Assembly: GCF_051209875.1 (NCBI RefSeq)
Contig: NZ_JBNTQY010000002.1
Span: 1 to 64,000, forward strand
From: Emticicia sp051209875
GTDB taxonomy: Bacteria > Bacteroidota > Bacteroidia > Cytophagales > Spirosomataceae
Direction of reading: 5' to 3'
Length of the DNA: 64,000 bases
The notes beneath the pieces are model-generated. The model was not told where the DNA came from and ran no database searches. It worked only from the letters and a program-made list of their open reading frames with translations. Position numbers and translations under genes: made by a program. Below are positions 33,395-42,707 of the stretch, piece by piece (the stretch's first letter is position 1; every line of letters starts with the position of its first letter).

Positions 33395-34759
33395 TTAAAA
33401 TAATATTTTAAATGTGGTGCCTTTTCCGAGAGTAGATTCAACCCCAACCGTGCCTTTGTGCATTTTTATAATTTTGTCAACCAACGACAGCCCAATACCA
33501 TATCCTTTGGTTTGGGCTGTTTTTTCAGAACGATAAAACGGCTCAAATATAAATTCGATTTCGCTTGAAGCAATGCCCACTCCATTATCTTTAACGTATA
33601 TAATTTTGTCGATTGGACTAACCGAAAGTACAACATAAGCATGGTTATCTAGCGAAAACTTACAAGCATTTTGAACCAAATTTACGAGAGCTGTTTTAAG
33701 CAAAGAATTATTGCCTATTATACACAGATGTTCGGGGTCTTCTGGAAGAGTTTCAAAAATTATTTCAATTTTATAATTTGGATAGTTTTTCAATATAAAT
33801 TTCTTGGTATCGAACAGTAATTCATCAAGTCGGATGTTTTCTACCAAAAGTGCTTGATTATCGGCAGTAACTCTTGATAATTTCAACAAATTTTGCGTCA
33901 TTGTTACCAAGTCTGTTATATCTTCTAAAGCTGAATAAATGGTTTTTTGATAATCGGTTGGTGTTCTTTCTTTAAATAAACTTACTTCTAATTGAGAGCT
34001 TATGCGGGTTAGTGGATTTTGTAGTTCATGTGAAACATTACCTATAAACATTTTTTGTAAATTAATTCCTTCTTCGACTCTTTCTAAAAGTTGATTTATT
34101 GTCTGACTTAATTTATCTATTTCATCATTATTTTTAGTATTTCTGAGCCTTTTATTTATGTTTTTTGGAGAGATATTATTCAATTCAAAATCTATTTTTT
34201 CGATTGGTTCGAGTGTCTTTTTAGCATAGAACCAACCAGTTATGCTGATAAAAATAATCGAAAACATTACTATCCCTATCATCATCCACCTCATTTGCTT
34301 CAAAAAATCTTGACCATAATTGTTTTGAGCCAAAGCAATAACCAGATATCGTTGCGTTGGAGTTTTATAAAGAATTCCGACACCATCAAAACCTTTTTCT
34401 TTAAATTGAATTCTATTCTGGAGTCTGATTTGTTTTAAAATGTTTTGTTCTATAAAAATCGGATTCTGAGAAGTTGATGCAAAAATTACCTTATTTTGGA
34501 GATTATAAATAATTATTTCTTCGCTTGGCAATTGATCTTTCCTATTCTTTAGTAGATTCTCTAAAAAATCAGTATTTTGTTGGCTATCAATGATTTGAGA
34601 TAACCAACCTACAATGGTTTCTGCTCTATTATTGAGACGGCGGTAAAAATTTTTATCCAAGAAAAAATCTGTAAAAATATATACAGATAATAAGGCTATC
34701 GTGAGAATAGTCAAAACGACTCCTACAAATTGAAGTGTTATCCGTTTTCTTAGTTTCAT
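33395..34759 (-). CDS. Sensor histidine kinase
   Basis: 454 residues. Two membrane spans (about 9-31 and 150-172) with a periplasmic domain (ENLLKNRKDQLPSEEIIIYNL), HAMP, HisKA with VSHELQNPLTRIS, and HATPase_c with N-box LVNLVQNACKFS and G-box GYGIGLSLV. Overlaps the response regulator stop by 4 bp. Third kinase of similar design in the window. The signal is unknown. Confidence 0.87.
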   Translation of the reverse strand: MKLRKRITLQFVGVVLTILTIALLSVYIFTDFFLDKNFYRRLNNRAETIVGWLSQIIDSQQNTDFLENLLKNRKDQLPSEEIIIYNLQNKVIFASTSQNPIFIEQNILKQIRLQNRIQFKEKGFDGVGILYKTPTQRYLVIALAQNNYGQDFLKQMRWMMIGIVMFSIIFISITGWFYAKKTLEPIEKIDFELNNISPKNINKRLRNTKNNDEIDKLSQTINQLLERVEEGINLQKMFIGNVSHELQNPLTRISSQLEVSLFKERTPTDYQKTIYSALEDITDLVTMTQNLLKLSRVTADNQALLVENIRLDELLFDTKKFILKNYPNYKIEIIFETLPEDPEHLCIIGNNSLLKTALVNLVQNACKFSLDNHAYVVLSVSPIDKIIYVKDNGVGIASSEIEFIFEPFYRSEKTAQTKGYGIGLSLVDKIIKMHKGTVGVESTLGKGTTFKILF

Positions 34760-35433
34760 TCTTCTCTTAAAATATATCCCATACCAAAAACTGTATGAAT
34801 CAGCTTTTTCTCAAAATTTCTATCAATTTTTTTACGTAAATAATTAATATAGACTTCAATATAATTTGTGCCTTTATCAAAATTTACATCCCAAACATTG
34901 TCAGCAATCTGATTTTTTGATAGAACACGCCCTTGGTTTCGCATAAAATATTCCAATAATCTAAATTCAAGTGCCGATAAGTCAATATTTTGAGAAGCCT
35001 TTTGTACAATTTTAGTATCAAGATTTAATTCAAGGTCTGCAAACTTTAAAATATCATGTGTAATCAATGTATCTGTGCCTCTTTTAGTTAATGACCGTAC
35101 CCTCGCTAAAAGTTCTGCAAATTGAAAAGGCTTTACTAAATATTGGTCTGCTCCTGCATCAAAACCAGCCACCTTATCCTCGCTGTCGCTCAATGCCGAA
35201 AGTATCAATATTGGAGTTTGGTTCCCAGATTGGCGTAGCTCTTGTGCCAACATCCTTCCATTTAATCCGGGTATTATTACATCTGTAATGATACAGTTAT
35301 ATGCATTTTTCATTGCTAATTGCTTAGCTATCAGTCCATCGTATGCAATATCGACCTCGTAAAAACTTTCAATAAGTCCTTGCTGAATTGCCATTAGTGT
35401 TTTTGGATCATCTTCAATAACTAATATTTTCAT
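34756..35433 (-). CDS. OmpR-family response regulator
   Basis: 225 residues. Receiver with Asp in CIITDVIIPGLNGRM and Lys in QYLVKPFQF, winged helix with LSALEFRLLEYFMRNQG and YINYLRKKIDRN. It is divergent from the second coiled-coil protein gene (154 bp apart), which it could regulate together with its own operon. Confidence 0.9.
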   Translation of the reverse strand: MKILVIEDDPKTLMAIQQGLIESFYEVDIAYDGLIAKQLAMKNAYNCIITDVIIPGLNGRMLAQELRQSGNQTPILILSALSDSEDKVAGFDAGADQYLVKPFQFAELLARVRSLTKRGTDTLITHDILKFADLELNLDTKIVQKASQNIDLSALEFRLLEYFMRNQGRVLSKNQIADNVWDVNFDKGTNYIEVYINYLRKKIDRNFEKKLIHTVFGMGYILREE

Positions 35434-35586
35434 TGCTTTTTGAAATAATTTCTCAAATGAACAATGTTTCTTTCATAAAAAAAATAATCTAAGGAATTTC
35501 TAATTTTTATTTAAGAAACCTCTAATTGTTATTGACGATGTTTGTATCATCAAATTATTCAATTATCTACCAAATAGCAATAAATT

Positions 35587-36540
35587 ATGAATTATACTGA
35601 AACAATAAAAAGAAAAGTGATTATAAGAGCTTCGGCCATATTAATAATAATTGCCAGTTTGGTTGGTGTTTTTTATAATAAATTAGAAAAAGTTTATTTC
35701 GAAAAGGATTTAATTACTCTTAAAGCCGATTCTTTGTTGGCAGTAAAGAACGAATTACAAAATGAATTAGCTGCTCTCACAAATCGAATCAATGTAGAAA
35801 AATTAACCATTCAAGAATTAGAGGCTAATTTAGATTCCAAAATAATCACAATTAAATCAAGAGAAGTAGCTTTGCAAGAGGCACTTGATAAGTTGGCAAT
35901 GCTTGAAAATGTTGAAAATATCAAAAATATCAAAAATAAAGATATTGAACATCTAAAAACCCAAATTAATGAACTCCAAAGCATGAAAACTACGCTCGAA
36001 AAAAGTTTTGTAGAATTAAAAGGATCAAATTTAACTTTAATAAATAATACCAAGGATTTGCAAGTAAAAATACTTATGCTAGAATCTCAATTAAGGGAAG
36101 CAAAGAACGAGATTACAAAAATCAAGTATTTGGCAAGTGGCGATAATTTTCGAATAGATGTCTTGAAGTCAAATACTGCAATAACAACGAAAGCAAAAAA
36201 AGCACGTACACTTAGGATTTCGATGAATATTCCATCGTTCTTAAAAACCGAAACAATAGTTTCAAAACCAGTCTATTTGTCAATATTTGATGAAAAAGAA
36301 AGCACCATAGCTGGATGGAATGAGTTGGTTATTGTGAAGGATGAACATAACAAAGGCATAAAAATGGAAGTGCATAATAGCAAAATAGTAGATTTCAACA
36401 AAAACCCTCAAAATGTTTCTTTTGATTTTATAGTTCAAGATAAACTTGTTCCTGGACTCTATTCGGCAAAATTATATACAACTGATAGCTACCTTGGAAC
36501 TGTTGAGTTTAGAGTCAGGGACAGTTTTTGGTTTTTCTAA
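35587..36540 (+). CDS. Membrane-anchored coiled-coil protein with conserved C-terminal beta domain (copy 2)
   Basis: 317 residues. One membrane span at about 13-31, then a long coiled coil (about 38-180, starting LKADSLLAVKNELQNELAAL) and a C-terminal domain of about 120 residues (FRIDVLKSNTAITTKAKKAR to TDSYLGTVEFRVRD). This is clearly paralogous to 13974-14888, with matching span, coil start and C-terminal ends. It is followed after a 77-bp gap with a terminator-like hairpin by a DUF389 membrane protein. No known family was recognised. Confidence 0.7.
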   Translation: MNYTETIKRKVIIRASAILIIIASLVGVFYNKLEKVYFEKDLITLKADSLLAVKNELQNELAALTNRINVEKLTIQELEANLDSKIITIKSREVALQEALDKLAMLENVENIKNIKNKDIEHLKTQINELQSMKTTLEKSFVELKGSNLTLINNTKDLQVKILMLESQLREAKNEITKIKYLASGDNFRIDVLKSNTAITTKAKKARTLRISMNIPSFLKTETIVSKPVYLSIFDEKESTIAGWNELVIVKDEHNKGIKMEVHNSKIVDFNKNPQNVSFDFIVQDKLVPGLYSAKLYTTDSYLGTVEFRVRDSFWFF

Positions 36541-36571
36541 TGGAGTATTAACTTTTTCATAATCTTAGACT

Positions 36572-36605
36572 CCCAGTAATATTTACTGGGGGCTTCTTTT
36601 TTAAC
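36572..36605 (+). terminator. Terminator-like hairpin between the coiled-coil gene and the DUF389 gene
   Basis: CCCAGTAA and TTACTGGG pair perfectly around TAT, with a following CTTCTTTTTT. It may end coiled-coil transcripts or attenuate into the DUF389 gene, which starts 13 bp after the tail. Confidence 0.7.
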
Positions 36606-36617
36606 TATCCGTAAAAC

Positions 36618-37922
36618 ATGAACTTCCTGACACAGATTTTAGACGATTTTAGCCTTAAAAATGAAAAAGAAAATCATCAAAAAGTAATCAACGATATTGA
36701 TAAAGGGGTTGTTTTTAAGGGAACAAATCTTTGGATTTTGGTATTTGCTATTTTTATCGCTTCACTGGGTTTAAATGTAAATTCTACGGCCGTTATTATC
36801 GGAGCGATGTTGGTTTCTCCCTTGATGGGGCCAATTATGGGAATGGGTTTAAGTTTGGGAATTAACGACCTTGATTTACTCAAAAAAGCACTCAGAAACT
36901 ATGTTTTTGCAACAGTTGTTGGCTTGCTTACTTCTACTTTATATTTTTCGATAACTCCACTAAATGAAGCACATTCAGAGATTTTAGCACGTACTCAACC
37001 CAATATATACGATGTTTTGATTGCACTTTTTGGTGGTTTAGCAGGAATCGTGGCTACCTCAAGTAAGCAGAAAGGGAATGTTATTACTGGCGTTGCTATT
37101 GCAACAGCCCTTATGCCTCCTCTGTGTACCGCTGGTTATGGCTTAGCTACACTTAATTTGGGCTTTTTTGTTGGTGCGTTTTATTTGTATTTTATCAATA
37201 CTGTTTTTATTGCATTCGCAACCCTTATAACAGTTAAGTTTTTAGATTTTCCACTAAAACACTTGAGTGATAAAATAGCTGATAAGAAGTCTCAACGAAT
37301 TATTCTTGGAATTGTTTTACTAACGCTCATTCCGAGTTTGTATTTTGGTTATGATACTATTCAACAAGCACAGTTTAAATCTAAAGTTCAAAAATTTATT
37401 GATAATGAATGTAAGTTAAAAAATGATTACTTACTAAGTAAAAATATTGACCCGGCTTCAAAATCAGTATTGTTGATTTATGGCGGCGATAGGATAGATG
37501 ATAGTCAAAAGAACATGATATATTCAAAATTAAAATATTATGATTTGGATGGAACAACACTAAAGATTCAACAAGGATTTGCCAATTCTTCAGAAAATAT
37601 TTTAAATCCTGCACAACAAATGATAAACGCATCATTATTGGAGCTGGAAAGTGAGAATCAAGCTTTGCGAACCAAACTTGATTCTGTGTTAATTAAGAAA
37701 AATGATGTATCACAAATTCTAAAAGAAATAAAAGTTAATTATCCTGAAATTTCATCTATCATCTTGCAACCTAGCATTCAATTTGATGGGAGTTTGGAGA
37801 AAAAAATATTAGTTTCAATACTTAAAACCAATAAAGAATTGAACAAAGAAGAACGTAATAAAATTGAAATTTGGCTCAAGATTAGGCTTAAATCTGAGAA
37901 TTTGACATTGATAGTTGTATAA
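36618..37922 (+). CDS. DUF389 family membrane protein
   Basis: 434 residues. The core has about six membrane spans, with SLGLNVNSTAVIIGAMLVSP, LMGPIMGMGLSLGINDLDLL and VITGVAIATALMPPLCTAGY typical of DUF389 (TIGR00341-type). A soluble C-terminal extension (about residue 270 onward) contains coiled-coil-like segments. The family is poorly characterised. It follows the second coiled-coil protein in the same way nhaD follows the first. Confidence 0.85.
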   Translation: MNFLTQILDDFSLKNEKENHQKVINDIDKGVVFKGTNLWILVFAIFIASLGLNVNSTAVIIGAMLVSPLMGPIMGMGLSLGINDLDLLKKALRNYVFATVVGLLTSTLYFSITPLNEAHSEILARTQPNIYDVLIALFGGLAGIVATSSKQKGNVITGVAIATALMPPLCTAGYGLATLNLGFFVGAFYLYFINTVFIAFATLITVKFLDFPLKHLSDKIADKKSQRIILGIVLLTLIPSLYFGYDTIQQAQFKSKVQKFIDNECKLKNDYLLSKNIDPASKSVLLIYGGDRIDDSQKNMIYSKLKYYDLDGTTLKIQQGFANSSENILNPAQQMINASLLELESENQALRTKLDSVLIKKNDVSQILKEIKVNYPEISSIILQPSIQFDGSLEKKILVSILKTNKELNKEERNKIEIWLKIRLKSENLTLIVV

Positions 37923-38027
37923 AAATACAATTCTAATGAAATTCTAATATTTTTCAAAGTAACTTCTAAATATTGGAAAAGACCTTTACGCTTTCTAAGC
38001 ATTTACCTTCACCATTATTTACAAATT

Positions 38028-38879
38028 ATGATTGGTCGTATAAAAAATATTTTATTTCCTACCGATTTTTCCGATATAGCAAACAATGCTATGCGTTTTG
38101 CCGTTGCTATTGCCAAACGTCAGCAGGCAAAACTGCATATTTTTCATGCAGTTATTCCAGAGTATTTACCTGTCGTTGGGGATGTGTCATTAGGAGTTGT
38201 ATATGATGGTTATGAAGAAGTCGAAAAAATGAATAGCAAAAAGCTTAAAAACTTAGCTATTTCGTTAGCAGCTACCAATCATCTTAAGGTAGAGAGTCAT
38301 ACAAAAATTGGTAACGTAGCCGAATCTATTGACCAACTTGCAAAAGAACTTCAGATAGACCTTATTGTGATGGGAACACATGGAACCTCGAACATGAGAG
38401 AGTTTTTTATTGGAAGCAATGCCTACTCTACAGTCAAAAACTCTCATTGTCCTGTGCTAACAATTCCTGCTAACTCTACATCAACAGATTTTTCAACTGT
38501 GTTGTTTCCCGTCAGAAACGTAAAAGGTGTTGATGAAAAATACCTTTCAATCATTAATATTTTGAAAGCTAATCGCTCAAAAGTTTTATTACTCGGTGTA
38601 GCCCATTTTAATGATTTTGATAGTTTTGATTTTATTTCAGATAAGGTAAATCAACTCTCACTCAAAATGCACGAAGATGGCATTGAAGTGAAAAACCGTA
38701 ATCAGTACTGCGAAAACATTGCAAATTTTATTTTAGATTATACTTATGCCACAAAGCCAGATTTGCTGGTTATCAATGCCAACATTGATACGGATTGGAA
38801 ACGGTATTTTTTGGGTTCATTTGCCCAACGCATTGTGAATAATGCTCCTTGCCCAGTCTTAAATATTAAGCCACAGTAA
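38028..38879 (+). CDS. Tandem universal stress protein (UspA)
   Basis: 283 residues. Two Usp domains. The first ends with IVMGTHGTSNMREFFIGSNAYSTV and CPVLTIPA, where the G-T-H-G/G-x9-G-S-type ATP-binding loop is present. The second domain ends with YFLGSFAQRIVNNAPCPVLNI, more degenerate. Such double UspA proteins handle stress survival, including osmotic and oxidative stress. Rightward, 105 bp after the DUF389 gene. Confidence 0.88.
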   Translation: MIGRIKNILFPTDFSDIANNAMRFAVAIAKRQQAKLHIFHAVIPEYLPVVGDVSLGVVYDGYEEVEKMNSKKLKNLAISLAATNHLKVESHTKIGNVAESIDQLAKELQIDLIVMGTHGTSNMREFFIGSNAYSTVKNSHCPVLTIPANSTSTDFSTVLFPVRNVKGVDEKYLSIINILKANRSKVLLLGVAHFNDFDSFDFISDKVNQLSLKMHEDGIEVKNRNQYCENIANFILDYTYATKPDLLVINANIDTDWKRYFLGSFAQRIVNNAPCPVLNIKPQ

Positions 38880-39072
38880 TAGTTCTTTAAGTAGAAAATA
38901 TCATCAAGGTAAAAAACTTTTGAGGTATGGATACATATTTCTTCATTGCCAAAGCCTTCATAAATTAGGAATTGAGATAACGATATATTTTAAGTTTTCT
39001 ATTTTTAAATACTCAAATCATAATGTTTTGTATTGGCAATAGTGCCTTCTATACTTACTAACTTCTCAACTC

Positions 39073-40443
39073 ATGATAACAGTAATAATACCCGCCCTAA
39101 ATGAAGAAGCCACTATTGGTTTTGTAATTGAGGTCGTAAAAAAATCGACCAATGTCAGTGAAATAATTGTAGTGGATGATAAATCCGCAGATAAAACTAT
39201 TGAAATTGCCCAAAAACACGGAGCAAAAGTAATTACAAGCACCAAACTCGGCAAAGGAGCATCAATGAAGGACGGGGTGTTAGTGGCTCAAAACGATATA
39301 CTTGCTTTTCTGGATGCAGATATTCTGACCTATCCTGATGATGTGGTAGATTTATTGTGTAATCCTATCATAAATCAAGAAGCTGATTTTGTAAAATCGT
39401 ATTTTACTCGTCAGGCAGGCCGAGTTACCGAACTCGTAGCAAAACCATTACTATCAATACTTTATCCAAAATTTCCTAACTTCCATCAGCCATTAAGTGG
39501 TATGATAGCAGGAAAAAGAAGTCATTTTTTGGAGATAGATTTTGAGGACGGCTATGGCGTAGATATAGGTATTTTACTCGATATGTATCAGCAAGGTGCC
39601 AAAATTAGAGAAGTCAATATTGGTCATATCGAAAATAGTATGCAAAGTATTGAGGCATTAGGCAAAATGTCAAGGCAAGTGGCTTCTGTTATTCTTGCAA
39701 AATCAAAGGGTAAAGGCACACAAGACCTCAAAATGTATGAACATATACAAGTCATTAGAGAACAAATGGATTTTGCTCTAAGCGAAAATTTACGTGAGAA
39801 GAAGAAAATTGCTATTCTTGATATGGATAACACACTTACACGAGGGAGCTTTATTCAGACATCCGCACAAGTATTTGGTTTCACGAAAGAATTGAAAGAA
39901 ATAGGAAGAGTACAGAATAATCCGATGGTGCGAACCAAACATATTGCAAAACTTTTAAGGGGAAAATCACTCAAAGAGTTACTTGATGTGGCAGATTCGA
40001 TTCCAAGTACACCCAATTCAAAAGAATTAGTGATACGTTTAAAAGAGCAAGGCTACATTGTGGGTATTATTTCGGATAGTTATGATTTTATAACAAACCA
40101 TCTCAAAAACAAATTGAATGCTGATTTTAGTTTAGCAAATGAACTCGAATTTTCAAAAAGCCATGCAACAGGAGAAGTAAAAATTCCTTCATTTTTCTTT
40201 CCACACACAAATAGTATATGTACGCATGACTACTGCAAAAGCCATGCTCTAACCTACATTTGTAAGCATTACGAAATATCACTCGCAAATACAATGATGA
40301 TTGGAGATGGTGAAAATGATATTTGTTTGACAGACAAAGCAAGCGTTGGAATTTCGTTTTGTTCAACCGATGTTGCCTTAGATAAAGTGGCTGATTACAT
40401 TATCAAAAAGCCTGATTTTAAGGAGATTATCAATTTTATTTAA
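39073..40443 (+). CDS. GpgS-like glycosyltransferase fused to HAD phosphatase
   Basis: 456 residues. Residues 1-215 are a GT-A fold with VIIPALNEE, VVDDKSADKT, a DAD motif at 81-83 and AGRVTELVAKPLLSILYPKF, HQPLSGMIAG, GYGVDIGILLDMY, close to glucosyl-3-phosphoglycerate synthase (GT81). Residues 245-456 are a HAD phosphatase with ILDMDNTL (Asp-250, Asp-252) and GDGENDICL. Synthase plus phosphatase in one chain would make a compatible solute such as glucosylglycerate. This agrees with the MscS, antiporter and ClC genes downstream. The substrate is inferred. Bifunctional mannosylglycerate enzymes of similar logic are known. Confidence 0.78.
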   Translation: MITVIIPALNEEATIGFVIEVVKKSTNVSEIIVVDDKSADKTIEIAQKHGAKVITSTKLGKGASMKDGVLVAQNDILAFLDADILTYPDDVVDLLCNPIINQEADFVKSYFTRQAGRVTELVAKPLLSILYPKFPNFHQPLSGMIAGKRSHFLEIDFEDGYGVDIGILLDMYQQGAKIREVNIGHIENSMQSIEALGKMSRQVASVILAKSKGKGTQDLKMYEHIQVIREQMDFALSENLREKKKIAILDMDNTLTRGSFIQTSAQVFGFTKELKEIGRVQNNPMVRTKHIAKLLRGKSLKELLDVADSIPSTPNSKELVIRLKEQGYIVGIISDSYDFITNHLKNKLNADFSLANELEFSKSHATGEVKIPSFFFPHTNSICTHDYCKSHALTYICKHYEISLANTMMIGDGENDICLTDKASVGISFCSTDVALDKVADYIIKKPDFKEIINFI

Positions 40444-40518
40444 CTTTTTGTCTATCCTAAGATGGCGAGAAAAGCCAAAAGAAATAGAGTAAAAAGTATT
40501 AATTAAAATGCGTAAAAT

Positions 40519-41325
40519 ATGAATATTCAAGAGATATTAAATTACACAATTATAAAGATTGGCAATATCGAAATCCGATTCTCATCACTGGTTGGACTTT
40601 TAATGACAAGTTTCATTGCGATAATCCTTATATTCTTTATAAAAAGAGCAATTTATAGGACAAACAAAATTGAAGAAGGAAAAAAATATTCGCTCTTCAA
40701 TCTATTCAAATATACCATATTAACTTTAGCAATTGCTAATAGCTTTCAAGTTTTAGGCTTTGATATTTCAGTGATCTTAGCTGGTTCAGCAGCATTATTA
40801 GTAGGTCTGGGTATTGGGCTGCAAACACTTTTCAAAGATTTTGTTTCAGGAATTATACTTTTAATTGATGCCTCGATTAAAGTTGGAGATGTGATTGAAG
40901 TAAATGATGTTGTTTGTAAAATACAGGAAATCACATTACGTACAACCTCGGCCATCACTCGTGATGATAAATACATCATATTACCAAATTCAATATTAAC
41001 TTCTAACCAGATTCAGAATTGGACACATAACAGCGATATTTCGAGATTTGAAGTAAAAGCAAATATTGATTATGATACAGATATTAATCAAATAAAAAAG
41101 ATTTTACTTGATTTAGTTAATCAAAACGAAGCTGTATTAGATAATCCTAAGCCATTTGTAAGATTTACAGATTTTGGTGATTCAGCTCTTTTTTTCTCAA
41201 TATTTTTCTGGACCAAAGATTTATTTAGGGTAGAAAATATTAGAAGCGACCTAAGATTTAGTATATATGAACGTTTTCGTGCAAAAAAAATAAAAATTCC
41301 TTTTCCTCAACATGATGCCATTTAA
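40519..41325 (+). CDS. MscS-family mechanosensitive channel
   Basis: 268 residues. Three membrane spans, the third Gly/Ala-rich (AGSAALLVGLGIGLQTLFKDFVSGI), then the beta domain (VGDVIEVNDVVCKIQEITLRTTSAI) and cytoplasmic vestibule, ending KKIKIPFPQHD. This is a typical small MscS. It would release solutes on hypo-osmotic shock. It follows the GpgS-HAD fusion and precedes the antiporter. Confidence 0.92.
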   Translation: MNIQEILNYTIIKIGNIEIRFSSLVGLLMTSFIAIILIFFIKRAIYRTNKIEEGKKYSLFNLFKYTILTLAIANSFQVLGFDISVILAGSAALLVGLGIGLQTLFKDFVSGIILLIDASIKVGDVIEVNDVVCKIQEITLRTTSAITRDDKYIILPNSILTSNQIQNWTHNSDISRFEVKANIDYDTDINQIKKILLDLVNQNEAVLDNPKPFVRFTDFGDSALFFSIFFWTKDLFRVENIRSDLRFSIYERFRAKKIKIPFPQHDAI

Positions 41326-41358
41326 AAAATAATCGCCTTTATAAAAACGTAAATTAAA

Positions 41359-42603
41359 ATGACTATTTACCAAATTATAACAACATTGGTTGTTCTTTCA
41401 GCTTCTTTTGCTTATATCAATAAACGATTTCTTCATTTGCCTATAACTATCGGATTGATGCTATTAGGTACAGTCCTGTCCATCATTGTTTTAATCTATA
41501 ATCAGTACAACCCAGCGTCTTTATCTCCAATTAAAACAGTAGTCGATGGATTAGATTTTAGTAAAATCGTTCTCGAAATATTATTGAGTTTCTTACTTTT
41601 TGCTGGTGCATTACATACCGATTACGATGCCCTTAGAGATAACAAAAGGTCGGTAATTATATTTGCTTTTGTGAGTGTCTTGGTATCAACTTTTGTAGTA
41701 GCAGGCATTTTGTTGGGTATTTGCACATTATTTGGCTTACAAATTAACTTTTTATACTGTTTGCTTTTCGGAGCTCTGATTTCACCCACTGACCCGATTG
41801 CAGTTCTTGGCATTCTTACAAAAGCCAATGCCCCTAAAAAAGCAGAAATCAATATTGTAGGCGAATCATTATTCAATGATGGAATTGGAGTGGTAATTTT
41901 TATTACTTTTCTCTCAATTATTAATAAGGGTGTTTCGGAGGTAAGTGTATGGGATATACTAAAATTATTCTTGCAAGAAGCTGTTGGTGGAGTTGTTTTA
42001 GGTTTGTTTTTAGGATATATAATCTTCTTGTTATTACGTTCGATAGATGACTACGAAACCGAGATAATTATTACTTTGGCGGCTGTTATGGGTGGAACTT
42101 GGCTCGCCCAAAGTTTGCACACATCAGGACCATTGGCAATGGTTGTAGCTGGATTAATGACTGGTCACAAATCAAAACTTGAAGCTATGAGTGATAGAAC
42201 CCGCCTTTATATAGATAAATTTTGGCACTTGATAGATGTCTTAATGAACGCCATTTTGTTTGTTTTGATTGGTTTGAAATTCCTTTCAATCGAATTCAAT
42301 CTTACTCATTTGTTTATAGGCTTGATTGCACTACCACTCCTCATTTTTGCAAGATATTTATCGCTCATTATTCCTTACACTATTTCAAAAAGATGGCTGG
42401 ATATTAATAAAAAGACTATCTTACTTATGACTTGGGGCGGGCTTCGTGGTGGCCTTTCGATTGCTATGGCTCTGTCCTTATCTAATAGTTTTGAGCAAAA
42501 AAATATGTTTGTTTTAATCACATACATTGTAGTTATGTTCTCAATTTTTGTACAAGGTTTGACAATTGAAAAGGTAGTTAGAAGAATTTATGGAGGTGTA
42601 TAA
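41359..42603 (+). CDS. CPA1 family Na+/H+ antiporter (NhaP/NhaK type)
   Basis: 414 residues and about 12 membrane spans. SPTDPIAVLGILTKANAPK and the GESLFNDGIGVVIFITFLS segment with the Asn-Asp pair define the CPA1 ion site. GGLRGGLSIAMALSL is present near the end. It would expel Na+ for H+. It starts 33 bp after mscS and belongs to the same rightward osmotic cluster. Confidence 0.9.
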   Translation: MTIYQIITTLVVLSASFAYINKRFLHLPITIGLMLLGTVLSIIVLIYNQYNPASLSPIKTVVDGLDFSKIVLEILLSFLLFAGALHTDYDALRDNKRSVIIFAFVSVLVSTFVVAGILLGICTLFGLQINFLYCLLFGALISPTDPIAVLGILTKANAPKKAEINIVGESLFNDGIGVVIFITFLSIINKGVSEVSVWDILKLFLQEAVGGVVLGLFLGYIIFLLLRSIDDYETEIIITLAAVMGGTWLAQSLHTSGPLAMVVAGLMTGHKSKLEAMSDRTRLYIDKFWHLIDVLMNAILFVLIGLKFLSIEFNLTHLFIGLIALPLLIFARYLSLIIPYTISKRWLDINKKTILLMTWGGLRGGLSIAMALSLSNSFEQKNMFVLITYIVVMFSIFVQGLTIEKVVRRIYGGV

Positions 42604-42707
42604 ATTACATCATATATTCATAAGGTATAGGCTTTTGTCCAATATCTTGATTTAGAGCGTAATTTTAAGCTTTGGTTTAAATAACAGAATGAATAGAATT
42701 TGAAAGG

